Under the pieces are notes generated by a model that saw nothing but the letters and a program-made list of their open reading frames with translations, ran no database searches and was not told the origin of the DNA. From Rhizobium sp. BK251 (GTDB taxonomy: Bacteria > Pseudomonadota > Alphaproteobacteria > Rhizobiales > Rhizobiaceae), in NCBI RefSeq assembly GCF_004345245.1, contig NZ_SLUQ01000007.1:62001-126000 (forward strand): DNA of 64,000 nucleotides, given 5' to 3'. A program made the translations under genes and the position numbers. The first letter of the stretch is position 1. Each line of letters opens with the position of its first letter. Below are positions 24,079 to 31,630 of the stretch, piece by piece.

Positions 24079-25572
24079 TCAGTGTTCCTCGTATTGAGTA
24101 AACGACGGATCGGCGAGATCGGCAAAGCGCGTGAATTCCGACTGGAAGGCGAGCTTCACCGTGCCTGTCGGTCCGTGACGCTGCTTGGCGATGATGACGT
24201 CCGCGGTGCCCTTGACCTTGTCGAACAGCGCTTCCCATTCCGCATATTTCGGATCGGCGGGATCGCGGGGCTCCAGGTTCTTGACGTAATATTCCTCGCG
24301 GAACACGAACAGCACCACGTCGGCGTCCTGCTCGATCGAGCCCGATTCGCGAAGGTCGGAGAGCTGCGGACGCTTGTCGTCGCGACTTTCGACCTGACGG
24401 GAGAGCTGCGAGAGCGCGATGATGGGAACGTTCAGTTCCTTTCCGAGCGCCTTCAGGCCTGTGGTGATCTGGGTGATTTCCTGCACGCGATTATCGCCCT
24501 TGCCGGCGCCGGTCATCAGCTGGATATAGTCCACCACGAGGCAGTCGAGGCCGCGCTGGCGCTTCAGGCGGCGGGCTCGGGCGGAAAGCTGGGCGATCGA
24601 GATGCCACCGGTCTGGTCGATATAGAGCGGGACTTTCTGCATCATCATCGAGCAGGCGACGAGCTTTTCGAAATCGGCATCGTTGATGTCGCCGCGGCGG
24701 ATCTTTGACGATGAGACTTCCGTCTGCTCGGAGATGATACGGGTGGCGAGCTGTTCGGAGGACATTTCGAGCGAGTAGAAGCCGACGACGCCGCCGTTCT
24801 TCGCCCTCATGCTGCCGTCCGCCTGCACTTCGCCCTCATAGGCAGCGGCAATGTTGTAGGCGATGTTGGTGGCGAGCGAGGTCTTGCCCATACCCGGACG
24901 ACCGGCAAGCACGATCAAGTCCGAGCGCTGCAGCCCGCCCATCTTGCTGTCAAGCGAATGGATGCCGGTGGAAATGCCGGAAAGGCCGCCATCGCGCTCC
25001 TTGGCGACGGCTGCCATGTCGATTGCAAGCGCCACGGCATCGTTGAAGGACTGAAAGCCGCCGTCGTAGCGGCCGTTCTCCGCAAGCTCGAACAGGCGGC
25101 GCTCGGTGTCCTCAATCTGCGTCTGCGGCGGCATGTCGAGTGGCGCATCGAAGGCGATGTTGACCATGTCCTCGCCGATGGTGATCAGCGCGCGGCGCAA
25201 CGCCAGATCGTAGATCCCGCGGCCGTAGTCTTCCGCATTGATGATCGACACCGCCTCGGCGGCAAGGCGCGCGAGATATTGCGCGACCGTCATGTCGCCG
25301 ACTTTTTCTTCCGCCGGAAGAAAGGTCTTGATCGTCACCGGATTGGCAGTCTTGCCCATGCGGATGATGTCGCCCGCAACCTCGAAGATCTTGCGGTGCA
25401 GGGGCTCGTAGAGATGAACCGGCTTCAGGAAATCGGAGACGCGGTAATAGGCGTCGTTGTTGACGAGGATGGCTCCGAGAAGGGCCTGCTCGGCTTCGAT
25501 ATTGTTCGGCGCTTCGCGGTAGTGCTGCTCGGTGGCGGCAACGGCGGCAATCTTTCGAACGGCGTCGTTCAT
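24079..25572 (-). CDS. dnaB: Replicative DNA helicase
   Basis: A 497-residue hexameric helicase that unwinds DNA at the fork. The N-terminal DnaB domain (about residues 25-130, APNNIEAEQALLGAIL) precedes the RecA-like domain with Walker A GRPGMGKTS, Walker B-type LDCLVVDYIQLM and the arginine-finger region near DLRESGSIEQDADVV. ATG 25572 follows GGGAAGAT and gives the family N-terminus. No intein insertion is present in the Walker A region, a common site for them. It ends at a strong terminator before alr. Confidence 0.97.
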   Translation of the reverse strand: MNDAVRKIAAVAATEQHYREAPNNIEAEQALLGAILVNNDAYYRVSDFLKPVHLYEPLHRKIFEVAGDIIRMGKTANPVTIKTFLPAEEKVGDMTVAQYLARLAAEAVSIINAEDYGRGIYDLALRRALITIGEDMVNIAFDAPLDMPPQTQIEDTERRLFELAENGRYDGGFQSFNDAVALAIDMAAVAKERDGGLSGISTGIHSLDSKMGGLQRSDLIVLAGRPGMGKTSLATNIAYNIAAAYEGEVQADGSMRAKNGGVVGFYSLEMSSEQLATRIISEQTEVSSSKIRRGDINDADFEKLVACSMMMQKVPLYIDQTGGISIAQLSARARRLKRQRGLDCLVVDYIQLMTGAGKGDNRVQEITQITTGLKALGKELNVPIIALSQLSRQVESRDDKRPQLSDLRESGSIEQDADVVLFVFREEYYVKNLEPRDPADPKYAEWEALFDKVKGTADVIIAKQRHGPTGTVKLAFQSEFTRFADLADPSFTQYEEH

Positions 25573-25917
25573 TATCTTCCCGTTTCGTATTTTTGGTGTT
25601 CCCGGTTTGCTGCCGGCGCAGGCCGGCGTCAAGGGCGTGGCGGCAACAGCATCAGACGCAGTCGTCGTGGCTTCGGCCTATACACATTGTTCAACTCGTC
25701 CACAGGCCACGACGCAAAAATACCTAAAAAACAACAGGTGTCGCAGAAGCGCCACTGGCAAAAGGTGCGACTCAGTTGTGGCTTCGCTTGCGGCGCGGAT
25801 GATAGCGCCTTCCTTGCCGACTTGCATCGGCGGCAGCTACATTCGGAGTTGAAAATCCGGGCCGCGCTGATTAGATATGTATGAAATAATTAGCGTGCTA
25901 CCGATTGCGAAGGTCAT
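25573..25917. other. Intergenic region between dnaB and the MarR gene
   Basis: About 345 bp between divergent genes. No credible ORF or structured RNA is visible. The dnaB-proximal part contains an A-rich stretch near 25715-25735 (AAAAATACCTAAAAAACAAC) that may hold the dnaB promoter. The MarR-proximal 60 bp is AT-rich and contains a likely promoter. Confidence 0.5.
25849..25877 (+). promoter_or_regulatory. Possible promoter of the MarR gene
   Basis: TTGAAA (25849-25854), a 17-bp spacer and TAGATA (25872-25877) resemble a sigma-70-type promoter about 40 bp before the MarR ATG. The -10 match is modest. Confidence 0.35.
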
Positions 25918-26361
25918 ATGGCAAAATCCACGCTCAGTCGCGAGGTTACGGAAGATATCTCCGCTTTCTATCGGAAGATGAAGGCGAGCTTTTATCAGAT
26001 GGTGCGGGAAAAGGGCATGACCTTGCCGCGTGCCCGCGCGTTGTACGCGCTTGGCAAACGCGAAGGCATCAACCAGCGGGAACTCGCCGAATCGCTCGAA
26101 ATAGAGACGCCGACTCTGGTGCGCATTCTGGATTCCCTCGAAGCGCAGGGCTTCCTCGAACGGCGACAGGCGGACGCGGACCGTCGCGCAAAGGAAGTCT
26201 ACCTGCTTCCCGCGGGCAGGGAGGTTGCGGCCGAAGTCGATGAGGTTGCACGCACGATGCGAGAGAAGATCGTCGAAGGCATTTCCGCCGAGGAACTGAC
26301 GGCGATGCTGCGTACCGTTCGCGCCATGACGGCCAATCTCCAGAAGCTCGGCAAGGAATAG
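25918..26361 (+). CDS. MarR family transcriptional regulator
   Basis: A 147-residue winged helix-turn-helix regulator. The recognition region INQRELAESLEIETPTLVRILDSLEAQGFLERR (about residues 52-84) and the wing with DADRRAKEVYL are typical of MarR. Terminal helices would form the dimer. Such proteins usually repress their own gene and a neighbour and respond to phenolic or oxidising ligands. No regulated partner is obvious: dnaB is divergent and essential. It ends at a shared bidirectional terminator with rplI. Confidence 0.92.
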   Translation: MAKSTLSREVTEDISAFYRKMKASFYQMVREKGMTLPRARALYALGKREGINQRELAESLEIETPTLVRILDSLEAQGFLERRQADADRRAKEVYLLPAGREVAAEVDEVARTMREKIVEGISAEELTAMLRTVRAMTANLQKLGKE

Positions 26362-26403
26362 GCGACGGCCCCGCGCAGGACGAGCAAATAGGCCGCAAAA
26401 TGA

Positions 26404-26434
26404 CGAAAGCCCGGATCGTCGATCCGGGCTTTCG
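26404..26434. terminator. Bidirectional terminator between the MarR gene and rplI
   Basis: A perfect 14-bp stem CGAAAGCCCGGATC/GATCCGGGCTTTCG with a GTC loop between two convergent genes. The stem ends in AAAG/CTTT, so either transcript can form a GC-rich hairpin followed by a short U stretch. Confidence 0.8.
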
Positions 26435-26460
26435 CGTATTCGGGACGGTCGTGCCTGGAA

Positions 26461-27036
26461 TTAGGCTTCGTCGCCTTCGTTGTCGGCATCCGGATCAAAG
26501 AAGTCTTCCGGACGCAGCGCGTCTTCGTCAACGCCGTAGATGGCGTCGACCGAAGTGAGGCTTTCGCCCTTGGACTGACGCTCGGCTTCTTCGGCCGAAC
26601 GGGCAACGTTCAGCACGACTGCGATTTCGACTTCGGCGTGGAGCTGGATCTCGACCTTATGCAGGCCGATGGACTTGATCGGCGTGTTGAGGTGAACCTG
26701 GTTGCGGTTGATGTTGAAGCCTTCGGCCGCAAGCACGTCGATCACGTCGCGGGCAGCAACAGAACCGTAGAGCTGGCCGGTTTCGCCGGCGGTGCGAACG
26801 ACGATGAAGGACTTGCCGTCGAGAACGTCGGCAACCTTCTGGGCTTCGCTCTTGCGCTCCAGGTTACGGGCTTCAAGCGTAGCGCGCTCGGATTCGAAGC
26901 GCTTCTTGTTGGCTTCGTTGGCGCGCAGCGCCTTGCCGAGCGGCAGGAGGTAGTTGCGGGCAAAGCCGTCGCGAACCTTTACAGTTTCGCCCATCTGGCC
27001 GAGCTTCGGAACGCGTTCCAGGAGAATGACTTCCAT
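26461..27036 (-). CDS. rplI: 50S ribosomal protein L9
   Basis: A 191-residue L9. The N-terminal rRNA-binding domain (MEVILLERVPKLGQMGETVKVRDGFARNYLLP region) is followed by the long connecting helix and the C-terminal domain. It is about 40 residues longer than E. coli L9 because of an acidic C-terminal tail rich in Asp and Glu, common in alphaproteobacteria. It is the last gene of the rpsF-rpsR-DUF2232-rplI cluster, 18 bp after the DUF2232 gene, and ends before a strong terminator. Confidence 0.97.
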   Translation of the reverse strand: MEVILLERVPKLGQMGETVKVRDGFARNYLLPLGKALRANEANKKRFESERATLEARNLERKSEAQKVADVLDGKSFIVVRTAGETGQLYGSVAARDVIDVLAAEGFNINRNQVHLNTPIKSIGLHKVEIQLHAEVEIAVVLNVARSAEEAERQSKGESLTSVDAIYGVDEDALRPEDFFDPDADNEGDEA

Positions 27037-27054
27037 TTTCTTTTCCTTTCAGAT

Positions 27055-28035
27055 TCAGATTTTCGTGTCTGGTTGTGTTGAGTCATTGCCATCCTTGTTG
27101 GGCGTCAGCGCGATTGCCTTGCGCGTGTCAGAGAGGCCGAGAACAAGGATGAAGGCAGCAGGCAGCACCATGGTGCATGCCAGGTAGCAGATGATGAGAG
27201 CGGGCAGGCGCCAGTCCTTGCCGCGGGTGCGGTAGTGGAGCGCTGCGAAGCCCGCCATGAGGAACCCCGCGCCGAAGGCCCCGAGGACGGTTGCTCCGAC
27301 CAGGGCCGGAACGCCGCCGGCAAAGCAGGCGACGAGCCCGGCGAGGAAGATGAAAATGGCGTTGCGGTTCATGCGCAGCGCCGACGGAATGTCTTCGCGC
27401 GGGCGCAGGTTGAGGCCCGATGCAGTCACGATGCGCGTCGCAAGGTGGTAGGCCGCAAAGAGCATGATGACCCAGAGCCCGCCCTGCAGGGCCGGAAGCA
27501 TCAGGAGCACGAGCGCCTTCGTCTGAGCGGTCGCCGCCGGATCTGGAACAAAGGCCGGCTGCTGTTCCCTCACGGAACTGATCAGCACGTCGACCATCTG
27601 GTCGGTAAGTTCCGGCCCGTAGCCGATCATCACGCCGACTACGATCACGGCGAGAGTCACGAGGCCGCAGAGATGCAGCAGGATGTCCGAAAGCGGATAC
27701 CAGGCCATCAGGTGCTCGGGCCCGCCGAGTTCGGAGGCCGGACGCGCAAGATTGGCAAGGTGGCTGAGCCACGCGGCCGGAGCCAGCGTCACCAGCGTCA
27801 TGACGAGGGCGAAGGATGGGGAGATTGCGACTGCACCGAGACCGCCTGCAACGACCACGGAGATGATCGCCGCCATATTGCCCCAGCCGAGTCCGGCAAG
27901 CAGGATGGGAAGCGCGGAGGCGGCATAGAGAACCGCGCTGAAAGACGGCTGCGCGCTCGCACCCAGCACGAGCAGGGCGGCGGTAATGCCGGCAAGGGCG
28001 CCGGTCAGCAGCGTTTTCTGGTTCAGCTTTTGCAC
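27055..28035 (-). CDS. DUF2232 membrane protein in the ribosomal-protein operon
   Basis: A 326-residue integral membrane protein with about eight hydrophobic segments and no charged catalytic motif. It matches the alphaproteobacterial DUF2232 family, whose function is unknown. The gene sits between rpsR and rplI on the same strand, 18 bp upstream of rplI, so it is probably cotranscribed with ribosomal proteins. Its first segment could serve as a signal anchor. About 210 bp, including a hairpin at 28203-28224, separate it from rpsR. Confidence 0.85.
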   Translation of the reverse strand: MQKLNQKTLLTGALAGITAALLVLGASAQPSFSAVLYAASALPILLAGLGWGNMAAIISVVVAGGLGAVAISPSFALVMTLVTLAPAAWLSHLANLARPASELGGPEHLMAWYPLSDILLHLCGLVTLAVIVVGVMIGYGPELTDQMVDVLISSVREQQPAFVPDPAATAQTKALVLLMLPALQGGLWVIMLFAAYHLATRIVTASGLNLRPREDIPSALRMNRNAIFIFLAGLVACFAGGVPALVGATVLGAFGAGFLMAGFAALHYRTRGKDWRLPALIICYLACTMVLPAAFILVLGLSDTRKAIALTPNKDGNDSTQPDTKI

Positions 28036-28202
28036 GTTCGCTGTCCTGCTTCGTTCAAGCAGTTAGAGGACGCCTCTGAGACAAAGGTTCAGAATGCGAT
28101 CCCCAACATGGGGTTTCACCTCAAGGCAGCGTCTCGGCACTTGGCCGGATTTCACCGCCTTGCGGCATCGAATTTCCGATCCACGCCCACCGTGGAAGGG
28201 AT

Positions 28203-28224
28203 GGGAAGGCATCTCTGCCTTCCC
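28203..28224 (-). terminator. Hairpin between rpsR and the DUF2232 gene
   Basis: Perfect 9-bp stem GGGAAGGCA/TGCCTTCCC with a 4-base loop, 22 bp after the rpsR stop. No U-run follows on the minus strand, so it more likely stabilises the upstream mRNA 3' end or marks a processing site than terminates. Confidence 0.4.
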
Positions 28225-28246
28225 GGGTATTCAGGTCTTCGCCGGA

Positions 28247-28495
28247 CTAGGCGAGAACGTAGGGCAGCAGGCCGAGGAAGCGGGCGCGCTTGATCGCCTG
28301 GGCGAGTTCGCGCTGCTTCTTCTGGGAAACGGCCGTGATACGGGACGGAACGATCTTGCCGCGCTCGGAAATGTAGCGCTGCAGGAGGCGAACGTCCTTG
28401 TAGTCGATCCGCGGAGCGTTCGCGCCCGAGAACGGGCAGGTCTTGCGGCGGCGATGGAACGGGCGGCGGACCGGTGCGGAAGAAACTTCAGACAT
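28247..28495 (-). CDS. rpsR: 30S ribosomal protein S18
   Basis: An 82-residue S18 with the conserved CPFSG near the N-terminus, IDYKDVRLLQRYISERGKI and a basic C-terminal RARFLGLLPY. It binds S6 and 16S rRNA on the platform of the small subunit. It is 13 bp downstream of rpsF, the usual pairing. Confidence 0.97.
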   Translation of the reverse strand: MSEVSSAPVRRPFHRRRKTCPFSGANAPRIDYKDVRLLQRYISERGKIVPSRITAVSQKKQRELAQAIKRARFLGLLPYVLA

Positions 28496-28508
28496 CTTTC
28501 ATATCTCC

Positions 28509-28967
28509 TTATGCACGGTCTTCACGGGGACCGCGGTCCGGGCGCGGGCCGCGGTCGAAACCACCGTCACGGCGCGGCGGACGGTCGCCGAATTCGCGGC
28601 GCGGGCCGCGGTCGTCGCCATCGCGGCGCGGACGATCGTCGCGGTCGCGCTTCTGCATCATGGCCGACGGACCTTCCTCATGCTTCTCGACGGCGATCGT
28701 CATGTAGCGGAGGACGTCTTCGTTGATGCGCATCTGGCGTTCCATTTCCTGGATCGCAGCTGCCGGTGCATCGATGTCCATAAGGGCGTAGTGCGCCTTG
28801 CGGTTCTTCTTGATGCGGTAGGTGAGGGACTTGAGGCCCCAGTTCTCGATACGCCCGACTTTGCCGCCGTTTGCTTCGATCACGCCCTTGTACTGTTCTA
28901 CGAGGGCATCGACCTGCTGCGGGGTCACATCCTGTCGGGCAAGGAATACATGTTCATAAAGAGCCAT
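28509..28967 (-). CDS. rpsF: 30S ribosomal protein S6
   Basis: A 152-residue S6. The ferredoxin-like fold (residues 1-95) is followed by a low-complexity tail from about residue 108 made almost entirely of Asp, Arg, Gly and Pro repeats (for example DRPPRRDGGFDRGPRPDRGP). Such extended tails occur in rhizobial S6 and may contact RNA. It is the first gene of the operon; a promoter at 29190-29217 implies a leader of about 215 nt. Confidence 0.97.
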   Translation of the reverse strand: MALYEHVFLARQDVTPQQVDALVEQYKGVIEANGGKVGRIENWGLKSLTYRIKKNRKAHYALMDIDAPAAAIQEMERQMRINEDVLRYMTIAVEKHEEGPSAMMQKRDRDDRPRRDGDDRGPRREFGDRPPRRDGGFDRGPRPDRGPREDRA

Positions 28968-29189
28968 GGATAGCTTTGCCTTTCTTGCGTTAGTCAGAAC
29001 CCGGGATCCAGCGGCTAAGCCTCAACGACTGCTCCTGTAAGGGCGAACCCAAGCAAGAAAAGCGTTTATCCGAGACGGTCGAGAGCGGAGACACGGGAGG
29101 CTGGAACGCTTCCGTTCCGAACGATCTCGCCACGCGAAACCGGCCCTCCGTTCAGCCACCAGCCAGAAGACCGGGTTGCGAACAGCGCG

Positions 29190-29217
29190 CTTATACGGAT
29201 TTTGTGGGGAAAGGCAA
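29190..29217 (-). promoter_or_regulatory. Probable promoter of the rpsF operon
   Basis: On the minus strand, TTGCCT (29217-29212), a 16-bp spacer and TATAAG (29195-29190) make a good sigma-70-type promoter. It begins right after the DUF2272 stop codon. The resulting leader of about 215 nt contains a small hairpin (GGAACG-GAAG-CGTTCC, near 29102-29117). Confidence 0.5.
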
Positions 29218-29221
29218 CCCC

Positions 29222-29857
29222 TCAGTGCAGCGCATTGGCCTTCAGCACCGCGAACCACTTGTGTTTCTTGTCGGCAATCAAGCCATTTTCATCAAGCGGT
29301 ATCGTTTTCTTGGTCACGGAGTCGAGCACATTGAAACCGATGACGTCGATTGTGCCGTTCTGCCTGCGAACAACAATATCGCTATGCGACATATAGGGTC
29401 CGGTTGCGTTGAAGAAGTTCTGAGCTTGCGCAAAGGTCTTCCCCGTACGGGCATAGGCGACCAGATCGCCGACCTCGGGGGATGCCTGCGGCTCGGTCAG
29501 GCGATATCCATGGTAAAGTGCGCTAGCGTCCGCATTGATACGCGCTGCAATGAATTTTCGGATCCAGACCGAATGGCTTTGGGCAAACGGGAACTCGCTC
29601 GCATTGAAGCCCGCCCTGTGGAAGACGTACGACATTCCGACAGCCGACCACGGATATTTGTCCTTGGCGATCTGATCGGCGGTCGGGGAGCCGCCGCCGA
29701 CGGCATTATAGTTCTGGATCACATAGTTTGCGAAAGTGACCTCATCGTCGATGTGTCCTATGTCCGCTTTTCCGGTGACCAAATGCCATGTCGAGTTTCC
29801 CCAATGCTGCCATTCGCCCGCGGCGACCGTGAGCAAATCGGAAATAGTCTTCGTCAT
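29222..29857 (-). CDS. DUF2272 domain protein
   Basis: A 211-residue protein with no signal peptide. The segment PWSAVGMSYVFHRAG at about residues 69-83, followed by SHSVWIRKFI, GDLVAYAR and SHSDIVVRR, matches the DUF2272 family as I know it. The order (a WSA-x-V helix, then GDLV, then a His strand) resembles the layout of CHAP/NlpC-type peptidases, with Ser where those enzymes have Cys; this is inference. Start 29857 follows GGGAGGG. The upstream region is a 548-bp stretch without genes, and rpsF lies downstream on the same strand. Confidence 0.7.
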   Translation of the reverse strand: MTKTISDLLTVAAGEWQHWGNSTWHLVTGKADIGHIDDEVTFANYVIQNYNAVGGGSPTADQIAKDKYPWSAVGMSYVFHRAGFNASEFPFAQSHSVWIRKFIAARINADASALYHGYRLTEPQASPEVGDLVAYARTGKTFAQAQNFFNATGPYMSHSDIVVRRQNGTIDVIGFNVLDSVTKKTIPLDENGLIADKKHKWFAVLKANALH

Positions 29858-30405
29858 CGTCGTCCCTCCCGCTGTTGTGCTGGGCGAAATCTTGCGTGTT
29901 GCCGCTTCAACGCTTATCCCTGAAGGTCTCGCCAGCCTTGATTGTCTTGCGTAGATCCTGCTTGCGTCAGTTCAACCAGGTGTTGCCCATGGCAACTGGC
30001 GCCCCGAAGGCGTCGCCGCTTTTCGTTGCCTCACTTGTCCTCGCCAAGTCATTCCCTCGCCGTCGCGGCCATGATGCCGGTGCCGGTGGTTCCGGGAGGC
30101 CATGCATGTGCGACGCCGGGAAGGTCCAAGCGCGAGTATGTGGTGGCAGAAGATTGACTATCCCCTGCCTGTATCTATGTTTTGGCTGAAAAGTACTCGC
30201 TAAAGTATATCTTAGTACTCGGCTTCGTCAACCGACGCGCGATTGTGTGAGGTTGCAAATGTATAGCTAAGCAACTAAAATGTGTAGGCGAGATCGTGAA
30301 CTGGCATGGCTCAGTTCTGGTGCCCTCCGCAGGCTCCTTGTCGAGCGAGCGAAACACGCACCGGACTCGGCGCTTGTGGGCGCGGCCGGAGACCGCGACA
30401 CCACT
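29858..30405. other. Long intergenic region, 548 bp
   Basis: No reading frame here has coding character. A perfect 6-bp palindrome with CAT spacer (GTTGCC/GGCAAC) lies at 29982-29996. Between about 30175 and 30290 the base composition drops to unusually AT-rich for this window, with two AGTACTCG direct repeats at 30192-30221. This is likely the promoter region of the DUF2272 gene plus either a regulatory site or remnant of a lost gene. Confidence 0.5.
30192..30221. repeat. Pair of AGTACTCG direct repeats
   Basis: AGTACTCG occurs at 30192-30199 and 30214-30221, 22 bp apart start to start (two helical turns), flanking an AT-rich TAAAGTATATCTTA core. Spacing and context suggest a regulator-binding site; the nearest gene in the right orientation is the DUF2272 gene, over 330 bp away. 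Confidence 0.4.
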
Positions 30406-31449
30406 TCACATCGGCATTGGGTATTGCCGGCGAACGGCCTCGATCGCCGAAAGCACGTCGCCGGATAGGGTGACATCGGCAGCGCCGATGTCGACCCTGA
30501 GCTGCTCCATCGACGTGGCGCCGATGATGACCGAGGTCATGAACGGCTTCGTCAGGCAATAGGCAAGCGCCATCGCCGCGGGGTCGAGGCCGTAGCGCGC
30601 GGCGATCTGCAGATAGGCCTTCGTCGCCGGCTCCTGCAGCGGCTGCAGGCGACCGCCGATGTCGTGGTTGATCGAACCGCGCGAACCCGCAGGCCTCGCG
30701 CCGCCCAGATACTTGCCGGTCAGAATGCCGCCGGCGAGCGGCGAAAAGGCGAGCAGCCCGACATCCTCATGATGGGACAGTTCGGCGAGATCGAGATCGA
30801 AATGGCGGGCGAGGAGGTTGTACTCGTTCTGGATAGAGGCGACGCGCGGCAAGCCCCTGGTCTCGGCCAGAGAAAGATACTTCTGCGTTCCCCAGGTGGT
30901 CTCGTTCGAAAGCCCGATCGCACGGATCTTGCCGGCGGCCACCAGTTCGCCAAGCGTTTCCAGGATCTCCGTCATTTCGGCGACCGCCCTTTCGCGGTCC
31001 TGCCCAAATGGGTCGTAGGTCCAGTTCTGGCGGAAATGGAAGTGGCCGCGATTGGGCCAGTGTATCTGGTAGAGGTCCACATAATCGGTCTGCAGGCGGC
31101 GCAGGCTCGCATCGAGCGCCTCGCGGATGCCTGTCGCGTCAGTCGGCCGGCCATTGCGGATATAGGAGCGGCCGGAGCCTGCAACCTTCGTGGCGAGCAC
31201 AGTGTCGTTGCGCCTGCCGGTCTTGCGGAACCAGGAGCCGATATACTCCTCCGTACGCCCCTGAGTTTCTGCCGAAACCGGCGTTGTCGGATAGAGCTCA
31301 GCAGTGTCGAAGAAATTCACGCCCTTTTCGACGGCATAGTCCATCTGCGCGTGGGCTTCTGCTTCGCTGTTCTGGGTTCCCCAGGTCATCGTGCCAAGAC
31401 AGATTTGTGAAACGGCAATATCAGTGCGGCCTAATCTGTTATATTTCAT
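30406..31449 (-). CDS. Aldo/keto reductase (Tas-like)
   Basis: A 347-residue TIM-barrel NADPH-dependent oxidoreductase. Seen: catalytic Asp and Tyr in FFDTAELYP, the Lys in VLATKVAG, the His in YQIHWPNRG, and NADPH-binding segments near the C-terminus (VIIGATSMEQL). Overall similarity and length fit the Tas group of E. coli, which accepts small carbonyls. Substrate and role are unknown. Divergent from fabD with a 181-bp promoter region. Confidence 0.92.
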   Translation of the reverse strand: MKYNRLGRTDIAVSQICLGTMTWGTQNSEAEAHAQMDYAVEKGVNFFDTAELYPTTPVSAETQGRTEEYIGSWFRKTGRRNDTVLATKVAGSGRSYIRNGRPTDATGIREALDASLRRLQTDYVDLYQIHWPNRGHFHFRQNWTYDPFGQDRERAVAEMTEILETLGELVAAGKIRAIGLSNETTWGTQKYLSLAETRGLPRVASIQNEYNLLARHFDLDLAELSHHEDVGLLAFSPLAGGILTGKYLGGARPAGSRGSINHDIGGRLQPLQEPATKAYLQIAARYGLDPAAMALAYCLTKPFMTSVIIGATSMEQLRVDIGAADVTLSGDVLSAIEAVRRQYPMPM

Positions 31450-31525
31450 GGGAGAACCTTGAAGAGCTTGGGAGTATCGCGCGAATTTATGCGGGATTTG
31501 AACAAGCGCAAGCAGAAAAATCCGC

Positions 31526-31546
31526 GCTTTCCGCTATCCGGAAAGC
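31526..31546. promoter_or_regulatory. Inverted repeat upstream of fabD
   Basis: Perfect 8-bp arms GCTTTCCG (31526-31533) and CGGAAAGC (31539-31546) with a 5-base spacer, in the divergent region between the aldo/keto reductase gene and fabD. A second, shorter inverted pair ATTGAC/GTCAAT lies at 31569-31595. Candidate operator or mRNA hairpin; no U-run follows. Confidence 0.35.
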
Positions 31547-31630
31547 TGGGATTGCAGGCTTTGCGGCTATTGACTCCTCGGCAAAGAATGTCAATTGGAA
31601 GACAAAATCAGCCTGAGGGACGAAACACCC

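Noticed and set aside
25715..25735. A-rich stretch upstream of dnaB as a replication-origin feature
   Set aside because: No cluster of DnaA boxes accompanies it; a promoter region is the simpler reading.
29875..30189. Small plus-strand frames in the 548-bp gap
   Set aside because: Poor composition, no ribosome-binding site and no family resemblance.
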